In this document: piece after piece, positions 1-6,508 of the stretch
Layout: the number at the start of each line of letters is the position of its first letter
Position numbering within the stretch: the first letter of the stretch is position 1
DNA from: Pseudovibrio sp. JCM 19062
GTDB taxonomy: Bacteria > Pseudomonadota > Alphaproteobacteria > Rhizobiales > Stappiaceae
Direction: 5' to 3'
Length of the DNA stretch: 6,508 nucleotides
Assembly: GCA_001310715.1 (NCBI GenBank)
Contig: BAXV01000126.1
Span: 1 to 6,508, forward strand
The notes under the pieces: model-generated
The model's database searches: none
Seen by the model: only the letters and a program-made list of their open reading frames with translations
What the model was told of the DNA's origin: nothing
Position numbers and translations under genes: made by a program

Positions 1-1166
1 GGCAGGTATGCTGGTTCGTATGGGTATTTTTTTGGCAAGCTCTTCATCAATATCTACCCCATGGCCAATTGCTTCGCCGGGGTGGAGGTAGCCGTCGGAA
101 AGGCTCCAGTTATGTGAGAAGACGTCGAGTGTTTCCGGTGTGTATTCGGTGTATTCCTGAATGCCGAAATTTGGTGCCCACAGGCCAAGTTGCATATTGG
201 TGGCGAAGCAGGCGGGAGACATATCCATTGCGCCATGACAGGCCGTGCGCACATTGTATATTCCGGCAAGGTCCATGATGCGACGCAGGGCAGTTACCCC
301 GCCAGCATGAACGGTTGTCATGCGAATATAATCGATGAGCTGTTCTTCAATCAGCAAGCGCGCATCCCACACCGTATTAAACACTTCGCCAACAGCCAGA
401 GGTGTGACCGTGTGTTTTCGGATCAAACGAAAGCCTTCTTGGTGCTCGGCTGCCACCATATCCTCAAGCCAGAATAGTCTATATGGTTCAAGGTCTTTGC
501 CTAAGCGTGCGGCTTCAATGGGGGTTAAGCGGTGATGCGTATCGTGCAGCAATTCCACATCCCATCCATGGGTCTCACGCAGAGCGGAAAACAGGTTCGG
601 AACATGGCGTAGGTACTTGGAGGTTGACCACACTTCCTCATTGGGTAGCGCATTTAGATCAGCGGTGTTGGTCGATGATTTGTCGGTACCATATACGGCG
701 GGCAAGCCGGGAATACCAACCTGCGCACGAATGGCCTTGTAGCCTTGGTCCATACGCTGTCCAACTGCCTCAACTGCTTCAGCAATATCAGTGCCCTGAG
801 CATGCACATAGCAAAGAAGCTTATCACGCTGGCACCGCCAAAGAGCTGGTAAAGAGGCATGTTTGCAGCTTTGGCCTTGATATCCCAAAGGGCGGTATCA
901 ATTCCTGCAATTGCGGCCATTGTTACCGGGCCACGCCGCCAATAGGCACCTTTATACAGGTACTGCCAGATATCTTCGATCCGACTTGGATCTTTACCTA
1001 TCAAGAGCGGGACAAGATGATCTTCAAGATAGGCAACAACCGCCTTTTCACGGCCATTCAGAGTGGCATCGCCAACCCCGGTGAGCCCTTCATCTGTAAA
1101 GATTTTAACGGTGACGAAGTTCCGGCCAGGGGAGCATACGATTATTTTTACGTCTGTGATTTTCAT
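1..1166 (-). CDS. manD: D-mannonate dehydratase (enolase superfamily), 3' end beyond window; frame broken twice
   Basis: This cytoplasmic Mg2+-dependent enzyme would dehydrate D-mannonate to 2-keto-3-deoxy-D-gluconate in hexuronate breakdown. The start is taken as ATG at 1166 (GGA 7 nt upstream) instead of TTG at 1178. The N-terminal capping domain has [12 protein letters not shown] and [13 protein letters not shown], close to E. coli RspA/ManD proteins. Correcting a one-base loss at 827/828 and a one-base gain at 27-33 gives about 388 residues of an expected ~402, without a stop. Active-site residues, by recalled family positions, are all present: R147 and Y159 (base dyad), D209, E235 and E261 (metal ligands), H211 (acid), H311 and E338. 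Numbers after 159 run one lower than in the Novosphingobium enzyme. The HGAMD segment carries Ala where RspA-like members have Pro, a position I recall as separating mannonate from gluconate dehydratases. It is the last visible gene, 15 nt after the restored ATPase end. Identity is strong; exact substrate is less sure. Confidence 0.9.
27..33 (-). other. Frameshift site 8: A7 (sense) near the 3' end of manD, +1
   Basis: The sense strand has CTTGCC, seven A, then TACCCATACG. Six A give [14 protein letters not shown], almost identical to the conserved C-terminal block of the family. Seven A give [11 protein letters not shown]. One base is in excess. Confidence 0.88.
827..828 (-). other. Frameshift site 7: one base lost in manD
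   Basis: The sense strand reads GGTGGCGCTGGC-type sugar-acid dehydratase code up to GGTGCCAGC, then GTGATAAGCTTC. One base added after AGC gives GGAS-(R)[21 protein letters not shown], which continues the family alignment to the end of the gene. Uncorrected, the protein stops near 654, losing the whole catalytic barrel. Confidence 0.93.
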
Positions 1167-1181
1167 ATTGGCGTCCAAGGA

Positions 1182-2868
1182 TTAGGCAGTAACTTCAGGT
1201 GCAAAACGAAAGCGATTGTGAAGGCGCCTGTCTAACGGGTCGGGGTTTGGTATGGCTGATAAAAGGGCTTGGTATAAGCGCGTTGCGGATTGTTAATCAC
1301 CTGATGTGTCTCACCAGTTTCAACAATTTTACCGCGATGCATCACTGCCACTCGATCGCACATGTATCGGATTACGGACATATCGTGAGAGATGAACAGG
1401 TAGGAAAGTCCAAGCTCATCTTGGAGCTGCATCATCAGATCCAGCATTTGCGAGCGAAGAGAAACGTCGAGTGCTGACGTTGCTTCATCTGCAATGATGA
1501 GACGGGGCTTTACGGATATTGCTCTGGCAATACCAATGCGCTGGCGCTGGCCGCCGGAAAAAGCATGCGGGTAACGCTCTCGCCAGCTTGGAGGTAATCC
1601 AACCTGTTCCATGAGCGCACAGACCTGCTCTTCAAGCTCTTTGCCTTTGACACCCATAAGATTGAGCGGCTCGGCGATAATCTGGCCAACGGTTTTGCGG
1701 GGATTAAGGGAGCCAACAGGGTCTTGAAAGATCATGCGTATTTCGCGGCGCACGGCTTTAAGGTCAGCCTTATTGGCACCGGCAACTTCGCAGACACTGC
1801 CATCGGAGCGCTTAAAGTTGATCCGGCCTGAGGATGGATCATAAATCCTCAGCAAGCACCGGCCGATGGTTGTTTTTCCTGATCCGGATTCACCCACGAT
1901 GCCCAAGGTTTCGCCGGAGTGGACCGTCAAGGACACATTGTCTACGGCATGGTGACCGTTATCAAAAACCATTGACAGATCAGAGACTTCTAACAGTGGC
2001 TTATATTCTGTTGAGGCATCTAACTGCTCGGCGCGAACTTCAGCTTTTTTTCTCAAGCTTCACGACCGAGTTGATCAGGTTCTTTGTGTATTCGTCCTCA
2101 GGGTCATGAAAGATCTTTTCGACTGTGCCTGTTTCTTTTACCTTGCCTCGAAACATGACCAGCACTTCATCAGCGATCTCTGCAACAACGCCCATGTCAT
2201 GGGTAATGAACATGACCGCCATGCCATATTGTTCTTGCAGCTTACGAATGAGGTCGAGGATCTCCGCCTGAGTTGTAACATCAAGCGCTGTTGTGGTTCA
2301 TCCGCAATCAAGAGTGCCGGATTACACGCCAAGGCCATGGCGATCATAACCCGCTGACGCATGCCACCCGAAAACTCAAAGGTGTATCGGTCGATAGCCT
2401 GTTCCGGGTTTGGAATCTCGACTTGCTGAAGCAGTTCAATAACCCGTTGCCTGCGCTCTTTACGAGATAGCTTGAAGTGGAGTTGAAGCACCTCCGCGAT
2501 CTGGTCACCAACCCGGTGTACAGGCGAGAGAGAGCTCATTGGCTCCTGAAAAATCATCGCAATTTCATTACCGCGAACAGCCCTGATTTCCTGCCCTCGC
2601 GGGTTAAGCTTTGCAAGATCTGTTTGAGAGCCATCGGGCCGTATCAGTTGGATTGAACCACCTTCGATCGTCCCGGCGCATCTACAATTTGCAGGACAGA
2701 GCGCGCAGTTACAGACTTGCCTGACCCTGACTCGCCGACAATGCAAAGGGTTTTGCCACGTTTCACCTCAAATGAAACATCATCAACCGCCCTGAACATG
2801 CCTTTGCGTGTCGGGAAGTACGTTTTCAGGTTTTCGACTTTTAAGATGGTTTCTGCAGAGGCACTCAT
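1182..2868 (-). CDS. ABC transporter ATP-binding protein, two fused nucleotide-binding domains (DppD-DppF type); frame broken four times
   Basis: This ATPase would power import by binding the coupling loops of both permeases. It is broken by one-base losses at 2668/2669, 2294/2295 and 1267/1268 and a one-base gain in the A7 run at 2045-2051. Correcting all four gives one 562-residue protein ending in TAA at 1182. Domain 1: Walker A GESGSGKS at 45-52, Q-loop Q108, signature SGGMRQR at 167-173, Walker B ending DE 190-191, H-loop H224. Domain 2: Walker A GESGSGKT at 326-333, Q382, signature SGGQRQR at 438-444, DEATSALD at 461-468, H495. It ends with the [15 protein letters not shown] tail typical of DppF proteins. 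The start ATG at 2868 overlaps the permease stop (ATGA), with GGAG 7 nt upstream. Read without correction, domain 1 would end at 2040 and domain 2 would need a TTG start at 2056 and stop early at 1232. Fusion is preferred because the linker has no ATG and six A would join the domains in frame; two separate ATPases remain possible. Confidence 0.85.
1267..1268 (-). other. Frameshift site 6: one base lost near the C-terminus of ATPase domain 2
   Basis: The sense strand reads GCTTATACCAAG then CCCTTTTATCAGCC. Restoring one G (AAG GCC CTT) gives [19 protein letters not shown], the standard C-terminal tail of DppF-type ATPases, and moves the stop from 1232 to 1182, 15 nt before manD. Confidence 0.9.
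2045..2051 (-). other. Frameshift site 5: A7 (sense) in the linker between the two ATPase domains, +1
   Basis: The sense strand is AAGCTTGAG, seven A, then GCTGAAGTTCGC. Seven A end domain 1 with EKKS and TGA at 2040. Six A would read [12 protein letters not shown] straight into domain 2. The call is less certain than the others because ending here is also a plausible natural end of a separate ATPase. Confidence 0.68.
2294..2295 (-). other. Frameshift site 4: one base lost just after Walker B of ATPase domain 1
   Basis: The sense strand reads GCGGATGAACC then ACAACAGCGCTTGATG. One missing base after CC restores [19 protein letters not shown], the invariant Walker B/D-loop block. Uncorrected, the frame reads [10 protein letters not shown] and runs to a stop at 2138. 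Confidence 0.92.
2668..2669 (-). other. Frameshift site 3: one base lost in ATPase domain 1
   Basis: The sense strand after GATGCGCCGGGACG continues ATCGAAGGTGG. One missing base after CG restores APGR-(I)EGGSI. Uncorrected, the frame ends at 2644, about 25 residues after Walker A. Confidence 0.85.
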
Positions 2869-4012
2869 GTGGTCGCTCCGTATGGATCTGCTGCATCGCG
2901 AAGGCCATCACCGAGGAAGTTCAATGACAATACGGCGATAACAATCGCAGCTGCCGGCGTGAACAAAAGCCAAGGGGCCTGAGCAACAGCGCGAATATTC
3001 TGAGCTTCTTGAAGTAGCGTTCCCCATGAAATGATCGGTGGCTGAAGCCCGATGCCGAGGAAGGACAACGCCGTTTCCGACAGGATCATCGTTGGAATTG
3101 CAAGTGTTAGAGTTGCGATGATGTGACTAATGAAAGACGGTACCAGGTGGTGGAATATGATGCCGATCTCACTCATGCCATCAAGCCTAGCCGCGATCAC
3201 GTAATCCTCGTTTCGAAGCGAAAGGAACTTGCCGCGCACTTCCCTTGCAAGGCTGGTCCAACCCAAAAGCGACACGATGAGCGTGATACAAAAATACGTT
3301 TGTAAGGGAGGCCAGCTCACAGGTATTGCGGTCGCCAATCCCATCCAAAGCGGGATTGTTGGGATCGAACGAAGCAGCTCAATAAAACGCTGGATCAACA
3401 CATCTACCCAGCCGCCAAAAAAATCCGGATATGCCGCCGATGGCAACGCCAAGGACAAGGCTGACCACGACGCCGACAAGACCAATCGAGAGGGAAATCT
3501 GTGCGCCATAGAGCACGCGGGAGAGAATATCCCGGCCCAAGCGGTCTGCACCAAACAGATAGAGGCTATCGCCAATCTTTGGATTCTTGATCCCGAAAAG
3601 TTTGGTCTCCATCGGGACTACGCCGAGAAGCTTATAGGGCTTGGCGGGCACGAATAGTCCGAGGAATACAGACTTGTCCGGATCTGGCTTAAATTCCCGT
3701 CGCAGCGACTCTTTGTTAAGCGTCATGCTCAACCGGCTGACATTGGGCGCAAACTTGCCCTCATGAAACAAGTGTAAGCCTTGCGGGGGAGCATATGTAA
3801 AGCGCGCGTTTGTACTGTTGGGATCAAAAGGCGCAATAAACTCCGCCAGCGCCGCAATAATGTACAGGCTGACGATCACAACCAGACTTATGACCGCCAA
3901 CCGGTGTTTTTTTAAAGCGCAACCAAAACAGCTGCCACTGGCCAGCTGTCGTCAAATCTTCGCCGCGTGTCACAGAGTCAGTTGCTGTATCGATGTTTGA
4001 GTGCGTTGTCAT
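2865..4012 (-). CDS. ABC transporter permease, DppC/OppC type, with enlarged loop; frame broken twice
   Basis: This is the second pore subunit. The frame is broken by one extra base in each of two 7-base homopolymers (3907-3913 and 3417-3423). Intact pieces are 4012 to ~3914, ~3906 to ~3424 and ~3416 to 2865. Removing one base at each site gives exactly 381 residues with no stop. The restored protein has an N-terminal cytoplasmic stretch ending in RFKKHRLAV, a first membrane helix at ~37-61, and a soluble insert of about 85 residues (64-150). The family motif [20 protein letters not shown] follows (~154-173), then the transporter core. The coupling loop is at ~270-291 ([21 protein letters not shown]), and [15 protein letters not shown] follows at 311-325. 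The start ATG at 4012 overlaps the upstream stop (ATGA) and has AGG 5 nt upstream. The end overlaps the ATPase start by ATGA. Ordinary DppC proteins are near 300 residues; the insert explains the extra length. The breaks are probably sequence errors, because all family motifs are preserved. Confidence 0.9.
3417..3423 (-). other. Frameshift site 2: T7 (sense) in permease C, +1
   Basis: The sense strand has GGA, seven T, then GGCGGCTGG. Six T give [15 protein letters not shown], the conserved helix continuation in this permease family. Seven T divert the frame to a stop near 3379. One base is in excess. Confidence 0.92.
3907..3913 (-). other. Frameshift site 1: A7 (sense) in permease C, +1
   Basis: The sense strand reads CGC TTT followed by seven A and then CACCGG. 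Six A give RFKKHRLAV, the conserved junction before the first membrane helix of DppC proteins. Seven A give RFKKTPVGG and a stop about 25 residues later. One base is in excess. Confidence 0.9.
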
Positions 4013-4995
4013 TGAAGCCTAATCCGGGGATCTGCGAGGGCGAGAAGGATGTCCGATATGAGAGTGCCGACAATTGTGAGAACAGAAACCAAGAGGATGA
4101 GCGAACCAGCCAGATACATGTCTTGAGACAGCAAGGCGCGCAAAAGCAAAGGGCCTGTTGTAGGTAGGCTCATAACAACGGAGACAAGGATTTCGGCTGA
4201 AACCGCTGCGGGCAAAATCCATCCGATGGCGGATATAAGCGGGTTCAATGCAATGCGAACCGGGTAACGTATCAGCAGCTTCAGCTCTGACATACCCTTC
4301 GCTCTTGCAGTTGTAACGTAGGGCTTGCGCAGTTCATCCAGCAGGTTTGCGCGCATGATGCGCAGCAACGCGGCAAGCGATCCGGTGCCGATGACGACGA
4401 CTGGCAACCAGATATGCGTAATCAAGTCCCAGAGTCGGCCAAAGCTCCACGGAGCGTCTGCATATTCGGGCGAAAACAATCCGCCTACGCTTTTGCCGAA
4501 GTAAGTTGAAACAACATACATAACCGCAAGCGCCAGAACGAAGTTCGGGAGTGCCAGAAAAATGAAAGCCACGAAGGTCGTGAGATAGTCACCAATGGAA
4601 TACTGGCGTACCGCTGAGAGTATACCGATCGGGATGGCGACCGCCCAAGCAAAGCAAAGCGTCAAGATGGCCAGCAGAAACGAGTAGCCCAGACGCCCCC
4701 AGATCAGCTCATCGACTGGTCGTCCATACTCAAATGACAAGCCGAAGTCTCCGGCAGTGACGATGCCGGCAATCCATTTGTAATATTGGATGTAGATCGG
4801 TTGATCGAGACCATATCGCTCTCGCAGAGCTGCCACGGTCCCCTGCTCTACCGCCCCACCTTGACTGGCCCAATCAGCCATCAAGGTTGTCATAAAATCT
4901 CCTGGAGGAAGCTGGATAATCCAGAAAGAAATTATGGAGACGGCAAATATCGTCGGAACCGCGTAGATAAGACGCCGTATTACAAAGTTAAACAT
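4009..4995 (-). CDS. ABC transporter permease, DppB/OppB type
   Basis: This is an inner-membrane permease of 328 residues, the usual size for the family, and would form the translocation pore as a heterodimer with the next gene product. The N-terminus reads MFNFVIRRLIYAVPTIFAVS, the typical DppB opening, followed by the LPPGDF motif near residue 30. Hydrophobic segments lie near residues 9-29, 103-128, 138-163, 193-215, 252-275 and 296-321. The cytoplasmic coupling (EAA) loop is at about 226-247, with ARAKGMSELKLLIRYP, and would contact the ATPase. The ATG at 4995 follows a weak ribosome site (CGGG about 9 nt upstream), 73 nt after the binding-protein stop and downstream of the hairpin. The 3' end overlaps the next gene by 4 nt (ATGA), implying translational coupling. 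The frame is intact. Family is firm; substrate is not indicated. Confidence 0.95.
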   Translation of the reverse strand: MFNFVIRRLIYAVPTIFAVSIISFWIIQLPPGDFMTTLMADWASQGGAVEQGTVAALRERYGLDQPIYIQYYKWIAGIVTAGDFGLSFEYGRPVDELIWGRLGYSFLLAILTLCFAWAVAIPIGILSAVRQYSIGDYLTTFVAFIFLALPNFVLALAVMYVVSTYFGKSVGGLFSPEYADAPWSFGRLWDLITHIWLPVVVIGTGSLAALLRIMRANLLDELRKPYVTTARAKGMSELKLLIRYPVRIALNPLISAIGWILPAAVSAEILVSVVMSLPTTGPLLLRALLSQDMYLAGSLILLVSVLTIVGTLISDILLALADPRIRLQ

Positions 4996-5024
4996 ATTTG
5001 CTTGCCCGAGAGAAATTCAGAAGT

Positions 5025-5061
5025 GGGTTCAGCCGAAAGACACGCGCTTTCGGCTGAACCC
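5025..5061 (-). promoter_or_regulatory. Intercistronic stem-loop between binding protein and permease B
   Basis: A perfect 15-bp inverted repeat lies 7 nt after the stop codon of the binding-protein gene: arms 5025-5039 and 5047-5061, separated by a 7-nt loop (5040-5046). No U-rich tract follows on the minus strand, so it does not look like a standard intrinsic terminator. Hairpins in this position commonly protect the upstream binding-protein mRNA from 3' exonucleases or cause partial termination, giving excess receptor over membrane components (known for other importer operons such as malE-malF). The role here is inferred; the repeat itself is directly visible. Confidence 0.8.
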
Positions 5062-5068
5062 GCGGTTA

Positions 5069-6508
5069 TTACTTGCCGCCTTCAAAGTACCATGAGCTGA
5101 GCGTCGGAGCCGGATGCCAGAGGGTTCCGTTGATCGCTATAGGGTCAACAATGTTTTTGAGATCATTGGAAACCATCATGTACTTCATGCTTGGCTGCAC
5201 GATGCCGATTGTTAGGAAGTTATCAGCAGAAAGCTCGAGGAAATCTTCCATCTTCGCTTTGCGGCTTGCATCGGAGCTTGCGGTGGTCACTTCATCATAA
5301 GCTGCCATGAGCTGCTGAATATTTTCAGGCGGCTGTTGGCCGTTATCGTGATCTGCGTACCAATCTGCCCACTCTGAAGCATAAAACACATCGGCACGCT
5401 GATAAGGCATATAGCAGCGAACGTCGGTATAAACCTCGGACAAGCCGCCAACACAGTTCCAGATGTAAGCGTCCTGCTCGTTGGCATTCCACATCGTGGT
5501 CAAACGCGAGCGGTCGGTTGTCCTGATCTGAATATCAAGACCAACGTCCTTCGCGTATTGCTGCACCATCTGCATGACGTCTGGATAAGAAAGCCCGAAG
5601 ACGTCAGCCACCATGAAGTTTACGGTAAAGCGTTCGCCGTTTTTATCTAACCGGTAGCCCTCAGCATCTTTCTTTCCAAGTACCTTATCCAAATACTGGT
5701 TCGCCAGTGCCGGATCATACTCAGTAAATTGCTTGGATGCCTTCTCATTGTACAGTTCATGTCGCTCGCTGACTGCAACTTGCGACGGCGTTCCCTGACC
5801 AACGTAGATTAGGTCAATGATCTCTTGCCGATTAAGCGCATGGCTCAGGCCAATGCGGAAGTCTTTGTTATTGAAGATTTCGTTTTTGACCGGATCCTCA
5901 ATATTGAGGTTCAGCAGCAAGACCGCATCATTTGCCGGGATGTCTTCAACATCGACAAACCGATAGTTGCCGGTTTCTGTCCCGTCATAGAGAACCGAGC
6001 GGAAAGTCGCGTTGTTGATATGACGGAAGGCAAAGTCAAACTCGCCAGCAGTCATCTTCAGCACCATCAGCTGAGGATCATCAATCTTCGCCCATGTAAC
6101 CTTATCAATGTACGGAAGCTGGTTACCGGCCTCGTCAACCTTCCAGTAATACGGGTTTCGGGTCGCCGCAACGCGGTTTCCGTCTGCATAAGGAACAGTC
6201 AGCACCCATGGATTGAGAGTTGGGAGCTCAGTGTTCTGCCAGAATGTTGGCATGAAGCTCGGAGATACTTTTGAATGGAACAGAGAAACCCAATCATTGG
6301 CCGTTGCGGACTGCTCCAAGATTGCCGGTATTCCTTCCGAATTGTACTTCTCGTGGAACTGTTCCAGATAATGCCTAGGGTAAACTATAGGTTGGTGCCC
6401 TTGTCCATAGGCAAGCTGCTGCATGAACAATCCGTAGGGCGCGGCGAATTTAAACTCGACTGTTACGTCATCAATGCGGCGTACCTTTACCGGCTCCCCA
6501 CCTGCCAT
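5069..6508 (-). CDS. ABC transporter solute-binding protein, family 5 (SBP_bac_5), C-terminal part
   Basis: This is the extracytoplasmic ligand receptor of an Opp/Dpp-type importer; it would sit in the periplasm and hand its ligand to the two permeases downstream. The frame is open to the right edge, so the ATG at 6508 is internal and the signal peptide and N-terminal lobe are missing; about 479 residues are present, while this large subclass usually runs to 600 or more (known family feature). What is seen: the family-5 segment with NPYYWK followed by GNQLPYIDKV, then KDFRIGLSHALNRQEIIDL, then the YDPALANQYLDK helix typical of SBP_bac_5 proteins. The gene ends in GGK-TAA. It is uninterrupted, unlike the genes further downstream. 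The length and these motifs resemble receptors often paired with carbohydrate-type members of the class, but the ligand cannot be read from sequence. Family assignment is firm; substrate is unknown. Confidence 0.93.
   Translation of the reverse strand: MAGGEPVKVRRIDDVTVEFKFAAPYGLFMQQLAYGQGHQPIVYPRHYLEQFHEKYNSEGIPAILEQSATANDWVSLFHSKVSPSFMPTFWQNTELPTLNPWVLTVPYADGNRVAATRNPYYWKVDEAGNQLPYIDKVTWAKIDDPQLMVLKMTAGEFDFAFRHINNATFRSVLYDGTETGNYRFVDVEDIPANDAVLLLNLNIEDPVKNEIFNNKDFRIGLSHALNRQEIIDLIYVGQGTPSQVAVSERHELYNEKASKQFTEYDPALANQYLDKVLGKKDAEGYRLDKNGERFTVNFMVADVFGLSYPDVMQMVQQYAKDVGLDIQIRTTDRSRLTTMWNANEQDAYIWNCVGGLSEVYTDVRCYMPYQRADVFYASEWADWYADHDNGQQPPENIQQLMAAYDEVTTASSDASRKAKMEDFLELSADNFLTIGIVQPSMKYMMVSNDLKNIVDPIAINGTLWHPAPTLSSWYFEGGK

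Noticed and set aside
1176..1178. TTG start for manD, 12 nt upstream of the ATG
   Set aside because: The family usually begins at MKI, and the GGA that would serve as ribosome site lies between this TTG and the ATG at 1166.
483..1235. A 250-residue open frame on the plus strand
   Set aside because: It lies wholly antisense to manD, and its translation has no recognisable domain. The minus-strand reading is conserved codon by codon with an enzyme family.
2040..2056. A 17-nt overlap between two separate ATPase genes, the second starting at TTG 2056
   Set aside because: There is no convincing ribosome site or ATG, and the overlap exists only because of the seventh A in a run where six would join the two domains. 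It is kept as the alternative, not as the main call.
2294..2669. Programmed ribosomal frameshifting as the explanation for the breaks in ATPase domain 1
   Set aside because: The sites lack slippery heptamers. Two are needed within one domain, and the same window has six more breaks of mixed direction.
3229..3657. Plus-strand open frame of 142 residues
   Set aside because: It is antisense to permease C. The product is low-complexity and rich in charged residues, as expected from the reverse complement of a membrane protein gene.
5025..5061. Intrinsic terminator ending the operon after the binding protein
   Set aside because: No U-rich tail follows the stem, and the permease genes immediately downstream belong to the same system. 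Full termination here is unlikely.
5825..6274. Plus-strand open frame of 149 residues
   Set aside because: It is antisense to the intact binding-protein gene and shows no family resemblance or ribosome site.

Overview
The window is one co-oriented gene cluster, read entirely on the minus strand (right to left). It encodes a peptide/nickel-class (Opp/Dpp-type) ABC importer followed by a D-mannonate dehydratase of the enolase superfamily. In transcription order the genes are: the C-terminal ~480 residues of a large family-5 solute-binding protein (right edge to 5069); a DppB-type permease (4995-4009); a DppC-type permease (4012-2865); an ATPase that I read as one fused protein with two nucleotide-binding domains (2868-1182); and manD (1166 to beyond the left edge, lacking only about its last 14 codons). 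Genes overlap by ATGA or lie 15-73 nt apart, so this looks like one transcription unit whose promoter lies beyond the right edge. I see no RNA gene, CRISPR array, insertion sequence or phage gene, and no gene-free stretch over 300 bases.

The transporter subtype suggests an alphaproteobacterium, most likely rhizobial or a relative, with GC content near 50%. The indicators are the very long binding protein, the permease with an enlarged loop, and the tandem-domain ATPase. This assignment comes from remembered resemblance, not a search.

The main oddity is that three of the five genes are broken by single-base indels. There are eight sites: four one-base gains and four one-base losses. Each restores a conserved protein when corrected, with no in-frame stop. 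All four gains lie in the only four 7-base homopolymers of the window, each where conserved protein predicts a run of six; no run of exactly six exists anywhere. With all eight corrected, the lengths come out whole: 381 codons plus stop for permease C, 562 plus stop for the fused ATPase, and about 388 codons of manD. This points to sequencing or assembly error more than to decay, though very recent inactivation or slippage at A7 tracts cannot be excluded from the sequence alone.

Functionally, the binding protein would deliver a ligand to the two permeases, driven by the tandem ATPase. The dehydratase would convert D-mannonate to 2-keto-3-deoxy-D-gluconate, feeding the Entner-Doudoroff route. 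A dehydratase as the terminal gene suggests that the importer carries a hexuronate-derived compound or oligosaccharide, not a peptide. That substrate is inferred. I found no clear sign of a wholly undescribed system. The points most worth a second look are the indel pattern, the transporter-manD pairing and a perfect 15-bp hairpin after the binding-protein gene.
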